A DNA stretch of 64,000 nt, from positions 6,032,501-6,096,500 of the forward strand of contig WAID01000003.1 of assembly GCA_016584495.1 (NCBI GenBank). Reading direction: 5' to 3'. This document shows, piece by piece, positions 46,218-57,829 of this stretch. Under the pieces are notes generated by a model, which searched no databases, was not told the origin of the DNA, and was given only the letters and a program-made list of their open reading frames with translations. The position numbers and the translations under genes are program-made. Within the stretch, counting starts at the first letter, position 1. Each line of letters opens with the position of its first letter. The stretch comes from Celoporthe dispersa. Taxonomy: Eukaryota; Ascomycota; Sordariomycetes; Diaporthales; Cryphonectriaceae.

Positions 46218-47408
46218 GCATAGAACCATCTACATAGTGTGTACAGCACAGCACGGCATAGCCCGTGCCACGACAACCATATAGCCACGAGACCCAACAG
46301 TTTGGCATCCATCTGGCCCTCTCTTTCTCGACGAGGAGGAGGAGAGGAAGATTTTTTTCTTTGAAAAAAAAAAAAAGATCGTGTCCGATCAGAAATCAGA
46401 AATCAGTAGTAATCGGGGACCGGTGACGGCAAGGCAGATGCGGATGACCACGCCATAACCCCAAGAGGTAAAAGGAGCATCGGCGCGGCATTGTACTGTG
46501 TATGTCTCGAAGAGAAGGGGGGGGGCCGTTGAATAATAGCTCCATACAACCAGTGGCTGCAGACAGTCGATGCGAGTACGATCCGTGGACCCTCTTTCTC
46601 CCTTCCCTCTCTCTCCCTCTCCCTCTCTCTCTCTTCCTCGCTCTTGACTAGGCCGGAATACGGGGTTTACAGCACTGAAGAGAGTGAGCAAAGATTACCG
46701 TGCAGAAAACGGGGCCATGTTCCCAGCGAGCAGGGCAGGCAAATAAGATGGATGACCACCAGGCCGGGTCACGCTCGACAAAAGCTTGATCGAGGAGACA
46801 AGGGACCAGAGAGAAGAAGAGAAGACAAGTGTGACATCGGCTGCCCACTGTGCACACCCGGAGGACCCATCTTAACAAGCCGAGGTGCAGAGAGGTGTGT
46901 GTGTGTGTGTTGTAAGACAAGAGGACGACAGCACTACATAGTACGTGCGGCGTGCGTGTGGTGGGGACGGTATCGTGAGAAGCGCAAAGAGGTGCGGGAC
47001 AGCGCCAGCCAACAGCGGCTCGTCCAGGCGGGTCCCAGGTGGACAGCGATCGGCAGGCTATGCACGAGGTGGGCGAATGGCGGGTGGCCACCACAGCCAA
47101 GGCAGGGCCGGGGACCGCCCCTCCACAGGTGACGAGGGGCTGCATGGGCTACCCCAGCCCACCGAGGATGATGCAGCTCCCTGCAGCAGCCGGTCACGCC
47201 TACCGTGGCATCCATGCCCACGCCACGCCTGGAAGGAGCGCGAGCCAGGCTTGGCTCGGTGTTTCCACTTGTTCCATACGCCTTCCAGAACACTACCAGA
47301 ACGACCCATCGAAGATTCCGTCCCCCTCAATCTCATTCCTTCGCCACGCTAATGTCAGGTACTCTCTCCAACAGCGCACAAGACCGTTCGCTGGGCCTCT
47401 CAAGTCTC

Positions 47409-47430
47409 TTTTTTTTTTTTTTTTTTTTTT
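47409..47430. repeat. T homopolymer of about 22
   Basis: An uninterrupted T run in noncoding sequence; its length is likely unreliable in sequencing. Confidence 0.9.
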
Positions 47431-50070
47431 CCCTCTCCGCGGGCCCGCGGTGGTAGTCTTGTCTTGTCACCAGTTCACCCCACACCCAGCAGCTGGAGAA
47501 ATCCCCTCCCTCGGTGTTGGCCCAAGCCAGCGGACAGAACGGTGAGGCTACGGGAAGCACCACCCGACGGACGGGCAAGGAGAATAAAACAAAGCAAGTC
47601 GGCCGCCGAGGAGGGGGAGGGGGGGTGTGTGTGGACGCCGGTGAGGCTGGAGGAGGGATCGACAGTAGATCAGAAGAGGGTTGACCCACCGCCCTCCCGT
47701 CTCTCCCCCTCCTCTTCACATGGGCGGGATGTTATCACACACGAGGCCGTCGATGCGCGATGGGTGCGCTGCCTCTGTCTCTCTCCAGATCCACGAGGGC
47801 GTCGTCAGTGGCCACCCGGGTGGCCGGCTCGCCAGTTCTGGTCGACAGAGCTGTTACGGCCAGGGGGCCAAGCTTATCTGTCGTCAATCTGCCAGTCATC
47901 GCTGTGCCCCCCCCCCCCAAAAAAAACGATCCCCGTCCCGGCGTGACAGCATGTGGGTGACGATCCTCTCTCTATCTCTCTCTCGTGCCCCGAATCAGAT
48001 CTCTGCCGCTCGCGAGGGTTCATCTTGGGCCTGTGGCAAATTTAGAATTCCCGATTCCGCCGGTTCTGTCGCAATAACGGGGTCGCCTTGCGAACGATTG
48101 CCTTTTATGTCGACCGCGCGCGCCCTGTCATTGGGGACAGAGGACTGTCGAGCAGCGAGCAGACGAGCAGCGGCCGAGACGTCATTGCTGCACGTTGTCT
48201 GCAGCCAATGAACTTCTTGGCCGTCCTCCTTCTCTTCAGCTCGTCCTCGACCTCTCCAGGGCTCCTTCGGCATCCCCTCAGGGCCTGGTCTGGTCCAGGA
48301 TCCCTATCCCAGCCGCACGTTCTTGCGCTGCCGCGGCCCTTCTTTTCTTTTTTCTTTTTTCTTTTCTCTTTTTGAACAAGGGCTCCATATCCACCAAATT
48401 TACAGAAGAAACCTTGCCCCTCGAGATGGGAAACCTTCCCCCTCCCCCTCGCACCAGCGCAGCGGCGGCACGCTAGCCTGTCGCGAGGTTGTTTGGTCGC
48501 GCGAGATTTCAATCTCGTCTATTTTCCTCATCTGCTCTAGCTCTTATCTTCCCCTTTCCAGGAATCCTAGGCGCGCAGTCTCTCATCCGCGACCTTCCCG
48601 ATCAAGATGCCTAACAGCCGCGTTCAATCCAGCCAGGAGCAGCCCAGAGACGACCTGCTAAATCCAGCTTCATCCTCTCTCTCTCTCTCTACCGTGTACA
48701 ATGTGGCGGCAGTAGTGGAACGCAACCCGACTGGCAAAGAGGTGAGGAGGGGGAGGGAGGTAGCTCAGCCGGTACCAAGGATCCCCAGTTGCCTCGACGT
48801 TCACGTAGTACAGTAGAGGACAGAAGCTCAAGCTTTTTTTTTTTTTTCCCTTTCTTTCTTTCTTCTCTTCTTTTCCTTCTCTTCTTGGGTCTTCCTCTCC
48901 CGCAGTTCTCCTAGTTGCTACACGGCTGGCTGCAGAACACGAGTACCTGGTGATGAAAATGGACGCCAAGGCACATGCCGACTCGGCCCTCACAGCTTGA
49001 CGGCTTGGGGTTGTCGTCCGGGGACCAGCTACCTACCTGCCATATTACCCTTAGAGCCCGAGCGTTGTGTCTGCTGTCGTCTCGTCACCGACTGGCACAA
49101 ACCCCTTCGCGGGGCAAGAGGGCCGCCCGGGGTGGTGCAGCAAATGAGGACCCCCTACCCTCCCCCCCTTCTCCGGGTGTGTCGGGTAGGGTATATAAGA
49201 CTCAGTAGCTCGCCGCCAATGGCTGCTGCCTGCCTCCCCCCCTGGACTGGCCTGTCTAGACCGGGCGCGGCTTTCATGACTTACAGATGCCATCCGAGGA
49301 TCATGTGTGTGCTCCAGGAGGAGGTGTCCTCGTCGCGCCCACCGTGCTGGGCTCTGACGGGTCAAGACCTCTCCCTCCGCCTCGTCTGACAGCAGACAGC
49401 CTGCCTCCCTGCGGCTCTTATCTGGGGCCACCGCACACGCATCGCTACGGCAGCTGCAGGGCCGTCTTATCCGGCTGCAGAGAACACCCGGCCACGGCAC
49501 CTTGAACGGGTGTCGGGGCGCCGTACGGTGTGCCAACGTTCTTGTCTCATCGAGACGTCCGATGATACCTTGGCCTCAACTGCCGGTCGAATGAACCATC
49601 TCTTGCTCCATCCTCTGCCGGCCGCACAGATGTCCACTTCAGGCATAGCCCCCAAGCATGTCCAAGATTGTCGCCGCCCGATGTCCCGGATCTTGGGGCT
49701 TGCAGGGTGTGTCTGTGTGAGAGAGAGTGTGTGTGTGTGGGTGAGTGGTTAGTGGTTATGGCACACAAGGTTTTGACACCATCTGCGCCGCCCAGAGTCA
49801 ACCTTCAGGTCCATCACGCTCGCGCGAGAGCCCACCAGCAGACTTCGACTGCTGTGCCGCGCCCCGGGGGAACCAGAAGCCTCCCCGAGCTATCCTGGAC
49901 CCCCCAACCCCTCATTGGCCTCTGGCGTCGACATATTGCAAAATAAGCTCCGGGTCCATGTCGTAAGCCACATCACGCACGGCCTCGTGCCTCCAGAGGG
50001 GGCTCCAGAGGAGTTGTCGCCGCCGACGACGTCTCGTGACGATCTGACCTCACCCTCCTCTCACGCTGCC

Positions 50071-50130
50071 TCCTCCTCCTCCTCCTCCTCCTCCTCCTCC
50101 TCCTCCTCCTCCTCCTCCTCCTCCTCCTCC
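50071..50130. repeat. TCC trinucleotide repeat, 20 units
   Basis: Sixty bases of perfect TCC repeat. It creates poly-Ser (plus) and poly-Arg or poly-Gly (minus) spurious frames. The polypurine/polypyrimidine character allows triplex formation. Confidence 0.95.
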
Positions 50131-50526
50131 CCTCCCCCTCCTGTCCTCCCTTGCAAGCAACCCGACGAACCATTCGGGACCGCCGGAAGAAGACCCCTCC
50201 TGCCACAAGCCCACCCTGTCAAACACACGTACCCAGGGGCAGGGCTTCCTCATCATGCCATACACGCAAGGTTGCGACGCCAGAGCACGAAAGACCTAGA
50301 GAGATGCTGCACTATGATGTACAACGGTAGCATCGGGCAAGCGAGGGGACTGCCAAGTCATACATATTAGCAGGAGTTCAATATCGTCATGATCCCGGCA
50401 GCATGAGGACAGCCACGTCGGATCTGTGCCATGGCATGTTCTTGGGCTGGACCTTAAAACTGATAAGCTGTCCCGATTCGGACGTCCTCCTTGGCCGACT
50501 TGTCTCAACGGACTGATTCATGAATC

Positions 50527-50552
50527 ACACACACTCACACACACACACACAC
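50527..50552. repeat. AC microsatellite
   Basis: About 12 AC units with one interruption, in noncoding sequence. Confidence 0.85.
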
Positions 50553-52682
50553 ACATGCTCCCTACGAGTAGGCATTCGCACGCTGCTGCTCACATCCGAA
50601 AGGGACGACACTCGACTCCCTCGCAAGCACCTCTTCCTCCGCAGCCGCCCCCCCCACCTCCCCTTGTCTCGAAAGCCATGCATGACGCAACATCCCAGAG
50701 GTGACTGTCACTCCCACACACATCACGCTGCTCGAGTCAACAACTCAAACCGGTACGGCGGTTGGCGATCAAACTCTGTTCTTGGGCTACACTGAGCTCA
50801 GGCCCCGGCCCCGTCTCGAGGGTCCAGGTCCCCTCGGCACACTCCGCCCAGGCCCGGGACTCAGCTAAATAAGTGATTTCTCCTTCATCAACACCTGCGA
50901 GACACCACACGTCATTCCTGAACCTCCCCTTGCCGGCCCCCCCCTTCCTCCTCCTCCTTCCTAGCGGGCCGGGCGCTTCACCGGTACTCGATCTCGGACA
51001 AAAAAGTGCATGCGTTGTCCCGCGCAGGAGTGAGACATGCTACTAGCCCTAACTGCGGCCGGAAAAAATTCAAAATCCACGCCCGGCGTCACTAGTAATT
51101 ACGGTTCCTCACAAGTACGCAGGTGCTCGAGGGAGCATCTCCCCCCCCCTGCTCCAGGTGAGGCTCTTGGGGCCGGGGCCCCAGAAACACACACAGCTCG
51201 CCTCCGGGCCGGGCGAGGGCGGCGGAGTTGAAAATTTTTTTAAAAAAAAAAATAAAGAAAAAAAGACACACGAGATATACACACAAGGACAGGCCGACCA
51301 GCCCTGGAATTTTTGGTTTTAGGAGGCGCGGCCACCTCCCTCAGGTGATGGATAATTGCGCTTCCTGACGCACGCGTTGCGTTATAGCAAGTATGTCATG
51401 CTTGGGGCTGGAGGGAGGCATATACCATTCTCGAGCCGACGGCGTGCGTACGCGAGAGAGAGAGAGAACGCACATCATGCCAGATTGTTCTGGAACGCCG
51501 GCCAGTGGGGAATCCTCAGAGGAGTAGGCCCCCCCTCCCCTTTGAAGGTTGTACATATGTACCGCGAGCACCACTTCATGGTATTCAAACAAATCAAAGG
51601 GGTTAGCAGAGGTGGGGGGCAAGGCTACCCCAGTCCCAGCCTCGTCTCGTCTATATGAAAAAAAGAGCAACTGCTCAGCTAGGCTTTGTACTCCTCAAAT
51701 TTTTTTGGTTCTTTTTTCTTTCTGGGGTGAAGTGTATCTCTCCAAGTAGCTTTACCCTTTCTGTTCCCCCCCCCCTTTCCCTTTCATCTTCTTCTCTCCT
51801 TCTTTTGGAAGAATTTTTTTTTTCAAGCTCCTTGCTTTCGTGCGCCCCATTTCTGGCCCCCTCCCCCTTCTCCCCTTTCTCTTGGTGAAGCGGGCCCTCG
51901 TAGAGGTATCGCGGCGGGACTTCCAAGGCATGGCTGGGCTATCCTCGGGAAAGTTCACTGGGCTTTCTACTATGTACAAGATCGTGAGGAGGACCTCGGC
52001 GTCCCCGCCCGTATGAGCATCTCTTCTATGTTGTGTGTCGGCAGCGGGTTTAGAGAGAGAGAGAGAGAGAAAACAATCATGGGCGAGAGGGAGGAGCAAG
52101 TGATGATGAGACCGGTATGGACATACCCCGGCGTGTACAGGTTACAATATTTATGCATTTATGTCTTTTAACAGCATGAAATTTCCTCTATGGACAGGAT
52201 GCAGGTTTCCTCTAGAAAAAAAAAGTCTATCACCGTCTCTTCATGATCTCATGTGTTGTTTGTTCTGGGTACGTGCTTGTAAGCGGCTGGCCATCGTCGT
52301 CGGGTCGTTCGATGGCCCGCGCTTCACCATGAAATGGCCTTTGTGAGCAGCCGGTCCAGTCCAGATCGCTGCGCCCTCCACTCGCCTTGAGAGCCCTCTT
52401 TCCCAGCTGCCCGGTGCGGCCCCTCCCGGACGTGACTGGCAAGAAACATTCCGTGACATGAACCAAAACGTGTCGCAGTGGCATTCGGATAGACCGCCTC
52501 CTACGCCTACACCGACATTGGATGGACTGATGGGTGGATGGTCTGGCCGTGCTATGTGGCCGCCCTAGATCTCTAGAGATGGCGGCCCAGGCGGCAGCCA
52601 AAGCCCCCCAAGCCGTGGCAGGACCGGCGCGAAGCCCAGCTGCACCCTGGCTCTCAAAGCCGCGGTAGCAACTGCTGAGGGG

Positions 52683-55600
52683 CTAGCGGGTCTCTGTTCC
52701 CTCCTCGGGGCTGCTGACGGCCTCATCATCATTAGAATCGCCTTCGTCGTGGAACTGGCGTGCGTACTGGCGACACGCTTCTTCCAGCTTCGCTCCGCCG
52801 AGCGGGCCGTCGCTGCGACGTCGGTAGAATAGCAAGTATGCGTGGGATGTGATCATCCTCGACGTATCCCGGACTTGAGATACTGTAGAGTCGTCATACT
52901 TGTACCAGGAGCCATTCTCGAAGTTCTTGGCAAAGGCAGTGTAGTGGCCTCCGCCCAGACCACCCATGTGGTCGTCGATAGCGATCAGGTCATACATCTC
53001 TTCTTTGCCGTCATCCTTCTTGAGGACTCGGCTGGATATATCAAGACCCTCGATCGGAAAGTCGACGGTAACATCAATCTTGTCGCGGCGATGATTTGCC
53101 GAGCTGAACCGCTTGAGGTGCACAATCAGGATGTCTGGGGTGTGCCACAGGTCGAATTTCTTGGCCGCCCGACAAAACTCTTTGCACTTGGGACAATACC
53201 ATTTGTCATCCTCGGACAGGATTTCTTCCTTCTCGAACTCGGCCAGACAGTCGTCCAGGGTGATACCCTTGTTGGAGCGGGACCGACGGGCATGCACCTT
53301 GGCCTCGAGCTGTGCGTCCTTGAGCGTCTCGATAGCGCCCGGCATGAATGTCGAGGGCTTCTCACGCCTGGTGTCATCGCTGTTGGGATCTGGACCAAAG
53401 ACCTGGTCCCAGAGGTCTGGGTTCCAGTCAACCACGATGCCCTCGCCGAGACGGACCAGCGGGCCGCCATCAGCCTTAGAACCCCACTCGGGATCTTCAT
53501 CATCAAAGAGGCCGGTGCTGTGGTTTTGCTGGCGGTAGGCCCGTCGCCCGTTTTGTTGGTGCTGTTGTTTGTTGAACCTCTTGTGGTTCTTCTTCGAATA
53601 GGTCTTATACCCCTTCTTCTTGCCGCCCTTCAATCCCAGTCTTGGGTTCCGGACAGGCAGTTCCTGAATAGTTGTTAGTTCCACGGTCCAGGACAGTACA
53701 GTGTTGACAAGGGACGTACCGTAACTTCCGGGAAAGTCTCGTCATCACTCGACTCCTCGAGCATCCTGGTAGAGACTTCGGGGGGAGGTGCGATATCAGG
53801 AGTCTCGTCGGTGCTGCTCTCCTCAGAAGCGGTTCCGGAGCCAGACGGACTTGGCATGTCCTCGTCACTTGGGGTGGAGGGCCGTGGCTTTCTCGACTCG
53901 AGTCTCGGAAAGAGCTTGTCGGTGTTTGAGCCAAAGCTGCTCCAGCCACTAGGAATGGCGGTGTTTTCCGAGAAGAAGCTCATGTCGAACAGGCCTTGTG
54001 ATTGACCATCGAGGTATACCTTTGGATCAACCCACTCGGGCCGCCGGGTATTAAACTTCTTGAGAGTGCTCAGGGGTCTACCCGTCCACGTTAGCCAGCT
54101 GCTGGGCGCATCAATAAGTCCACGGTGTGTGTAAGAGAGGCATACCTGTCCGCGTCATGTTGCGCCGGCGGAGCCTGAGACGCATCCTGCATGCTGACGT
54201 CCACAATGTCATCTTCGCCTTCCACAGACTTTGCCACGACCTTGCCATCAGAGTCTGCATCAGAGGAGTTGATGAGCGAGTGTTCGGGGTCGGAGGCGTC
54301 GGCCGGCTCACCACCATTCAGGCATGACAGTGGAGAGCGCGTGGTGAAGGTGGCGACCTTTTCCAAGATCTTGCGGCGGATTCTGTCTTCGTCGCGGGCC
54401 TACGGGGATGTTAATATGGAAGCTCGCACGTGAGTCTCTTTGTGTGGGGAGCAAACCTCTTCGGGAGTCAGTGTAATGAAGTGCGGCGGTGGCACGTGTT
54501 CCTGGAATCGCCCTGGCAAGATACTGTTCGACCTGTTCGACCGGGGGTTCAACCTGTGCAACACCGTCACCACCATGTTCTGGGCCATCTGCTCCGCGAG
54601 CGGATCGTCTGCCGGCGGCAAGTCGTCTTGAGCATTCAGCAAAGACGAGTACTTGTACGACTTCTTCTTCTTTGGCAGATTCGTTGGGGGGATTCCAGCT
54701 CGTAGAAGGCAGGCAAGTCGTCCTTCTGGATCTCATCTGACACCTGCTGGCCGTCCTCGTATATCTTAAAGAACTTGTCCTTGTACTCCTCAGCTCCGAT
54801 AAGGCGCTCGACAGGTACACCCACCCGCAGGGAGAGGAACTCCTTCAATGCCCGGACGTTGGCTGTCTTGTCGAGTTCAACCAGCACAAGGACTGGCCTG
54901 TCGTTTAGCGGGAAATACTTGACTTTTTTGGTCCAGAAACTTTGAAGCGGCAGTGGGAGGGTCAGGTTCGTGAATGGCTCGAAGGTGATGCTGATCTTCG
55001 CACAGGTCGGACAAACAAGCGTTGATTTGTACAGTCCAGTGAAGAGATCGCCAATGACCGAGTCATCGCGCGCCTTGTGGATGGCCCAAACCCTCTCAGC
55101 CAGCTCGCGGATCTTCTCTTGGTTGCCGACCATATCGTCTGTAGAGTCCGGCTTCTCGATATAGGGCTTCTTCTTGACCCGGGACAAATCCTCTTGAAGC
55201 CCATCGAGCAGGAAGCCCAGAAACTCCTGAGTATCCTGTTGCGACCAGCCGGAGAACTGAGGCGCATACCGACCGACGGTATCCTTGAAATTCCGCGGCG
55301 TGACCGAGCTGGGCGGAGAATCCTTCTTGTAGATCATGCCGAGAAGATATGCGTACGCTCGTGCGACATTCCCGCCGTGGCCCAAGGGGTTGTCGAAGTT
55401 CAGCTCCTCGGCGTACTCCTCCGTCAGGAAGTACTTGGTAAGCTCCTCAACACTCCTGATACACTGGAGGGCCGAGTTCATGTAACAAGTATTTCCTAGG
55501 TTCCCAAGCCCGGTCAGGCCTAACGTCCGTCCAGACCTCGCCTGTCGACCGCGTGTTCCTGTCGATGACGGGGCAGGACTGTTGCGACCGCTTCGGCCCC

Positions 55601-56265
55601 CCTTGCCCTTGCCATCAACTGCGGAGTCGACAGCTGTGCTTAGGATGGAGGCTGGAGACAAGCACAGTAGTCAGTTGGAGTAGTCTAGAGCAGCAGTAAG
55701 GAGAATGAGACTTACGGAGTCTGGCGGGACCGTCGACGAAGGCGTTTGTTGCGGCGGGGTCTGCCGTCTTAGACTCCGAGTCGGCGGCACCGTCTACGTT
55801 GGTGGCATGGGAGCCGTTCTGGGTCCGGGGTTGACTCTCTCCAGCGCTCTGGGCCTGTTGAACCTCTGCCGCCACTTCAGGGTCCTGCTCTGGGTGGTCA
55901 TTTCCAACAGAGCCGTCTCTCAACAGGGTGCTGTCCCCGAGGTCTGATCCAGGCTGGGTGTCTTCCACGCTGGCCCGGTCCATGTCCAGACCAACCAGGT
56001 CAGGAATATCTTCTTCGTTTCCGTCGGCTTGTGCGGTGACGGATGCAACGTCCTGGGGCGAGTCGACATTTCTCTCTTGCACGCCCTCCTCAACGCCCTC
56101 GATCGAGGAGCCATCTACTATCAGCACGTCCTGATTGTCGGCGGCGGCGGGGAGGGAGAGCATGTCGACATCCTCGGTCGCATCTTGGTTGTCGTCGGGC
56201 GCCGCGCTCCCGGCGCGACGCTTGAGTGGTGATGCAGACCGTGGCAGCTCCTCAGGACGTGACAT
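52683..56265 (-). CDS. ubp12: Ubiquitin-specific protease, Ubp12 type, with an apparent frameshift
   Basis: Cysteine deubiquitinase of the USP family. Exons on the minus strand: 55716-56265, 54457-55651, 54146-54399, 53720-54077 and 53663-52683. Catalytic Cys239 lies in GNLGNTCYMNSALQC, the His in GLGGGHYTAFAKN and the Asp in WYKYDDSTVSQV. CPTCAKISITFEPF and WYCPKCKEFC supply the zinc-binding CxxC pairs, and LGLTGLGNLGN and the long split USP insert match Ubp12/USP15. Exon 2 loses frame at a C6 run on the coding strand (54686-54691) between FYELES and TNLPKKKKSYKY. One more C makes the whole 1112-residue product continuous with all splice phases consistent. The N-terminal ~180 residues are acidic and disordered, and no DUSP domain is present. 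It lies in tandem downstream of ste23. Confidence 0.88.
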
Positions 56266-57829
56266 CTTCCGCTTCTTGATAGTGGAAGACGTGGTGAAAG
56301 GGAGCTGCCCGCGCAGCTCCAGGATGCCCAGCTCGAGGAGACACGTTGGAAGGTCGGGAGAGGGAGGAGGGGGGTGTCGAGGATGGTATGTCGACGCGCT
56401 GCTGTGTGCTGAAATGTGATGAATGGGCAGTCAATGTTCAACGAAGAATGCGAAGCTGCAGAATATCTTGTGGGTTGACGGCGAGGTGAGGCAAGTCGAG
56501 GAAAATCAAATGGCCCTGAAGTGCAAATGCAATATTTAGCATCAACACCGACACCAGCCTGGCAATGCAAACCAAGAATAAAAACAAGAAGAATCAAAAC
56601 AAGGGGCTTGTGAATGTTGTGATCATGTGTATGCGCGTGTGAGGGAGAGAAAACACGCCTGCGGCCACAAGGTCGAGAAGTGAACTTGTTTGTAAGTAGG
56701 AGTATAATCGCGGGTGGAGGTAGCAGGTGGTGGTCCCAGCCTGTCCACGCTGTGAATGGAGGGGGGTGAAGGGGGGGTGGGTTGAGGGATTGAAGAGACG
56801 CTGGGTGCCTGGAGGAATGGCATCAAGGGGGGGGGGGCACTTGGTACGTGCAGCCCTCACAACAAGGCCCTGTTGGTACAGGGTGCAAGGTTGGCAAGCA
56901 GGGAGGGCGAAATACCATAAGGATGATTCTCAACGTACCTGCAACAATGAAACATGCAGTCTGCAGCTGCAAGAGCCCAGTGACGCGTGATTGTTGGTTT
57001 GGAGGCAGGAGCAATCTTGTTGTGTCGATGGGATAGAAGGGGGATGAAAATTATTGATGTCGTGTTTGCCCTTCCAGAAGTTGGGAGGGGGGAGAGGGAG
57101 AAAAAAAAAAAGCTTAGCAGCCAGAGTTTTGGGAAAAAGGGTACTACGGTAGGTTGCCGGCCAGGTTCCCTCCCCCCCTCTCCCCGAGCCAAGTACCCAC
57201 ACGCTAGTTCAGGGCTATTGGGGTACTTGGGGACGCGGGGCCTCAGAGTAAAATTCTTACACCCGCGGGCCTTCCCAGTACTACGTAGTACGTCAAACTG
57301 CGTTCCGTGGATGCAGGTGCAGTACCTGCGGGAGCCAAGGCCTGTTTAGCTAGCCGTGCAGCGTAGAAGGTGTGCTAACCTTCAGGGGCCCCATCCCACT
57401 ATCCACTAAACTTTACTCCCGGCCCAGCCGGTACTTCTACTATCTACTTACTACTCAAAGTACTTGGTGATTATATTCCCCGATATCGTAGTGTTACTAC
57501 CGTAATGCTGTGGTACAGGCTGGCAAGCTGATGTTGTCAGTTGCTAAAACACCTCAGATCAAGAGTATATAACACTCTAGCTAGCCCGCAGCATTGTTGA
57601 AACAAATTCTGTCTCATTTGCCATCTGTTCTATGGGATTATCAAACTTGTTGGCAGGTTCTGTAGTGACACTGTCCACATCGTGCACATCGGGCCTGATG
57701 CTGAGGATGTTACAGCCCTTCGTACAAGAGCGCCTGGGTGCAGGTACGTTTAGGCAATCATCCGGCACATGACCTCCATCATGCTGTAGTACGTGCTTCC
57801 ACAAGAACCTCCCTGGTGGGCGGTCGCGA
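56266..57829. other. Intergenic between ubp12 and ste23
   Basis: About 1.56 kb with no gene recognised; it holds the ubp12 upstream region and the ste23 3' end. G runs occur at 56760-56840. Confidence 0.55.

Larger units (their letters stand above)
42792..46300. other. Gene-poor region, part 1: phosphodiesterase upstream sequence
   Basis: No recognisable gene. It contains GT repeats at 43834-43866, a GC/GT tract around 44041-44071, an AC repeat at 44901-44926, purine-rich A/G blocks (44698-44770 and 45020-45048) and three 11-bp repeats at 46185-46217. The largest open frame (43505-44293, minus) is made of repeat-derived Thr-His and Ser-Pro runs and is not a credible protein. The near part is probably a long leader or promoter of the phosphodiesterase gene. 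Confidence 0.5.
46301..52682. other. Gene-poor region, part 2: microsatellite-rich, no gene found
   Basis: More than 6 kb without a recognisable coding gene. Overlapping frames of 130-176 codons at about 46.6-48.2 kb occur on both strands and look like chance frames in GC-rich DNA. Notable tracts are a T22 run at 47409-47430, a TCC repeat at 50071-50130, an AC repeat at 50527-50552 and many pyrimidine or purine blocks. A weak candidate first exon is at 48607 (ATG in AAGATGCC context after a pyrimidine-rich leader, donor GAG|GTGAGG), but no second exon gives a sensible product. Confidence 0.5.

Noticed and set aside
49915..50370. 151-codon frame with a long serine run
   Set aside because: The serine run is the TCC microsatellite; flanking residues have no conserved features.
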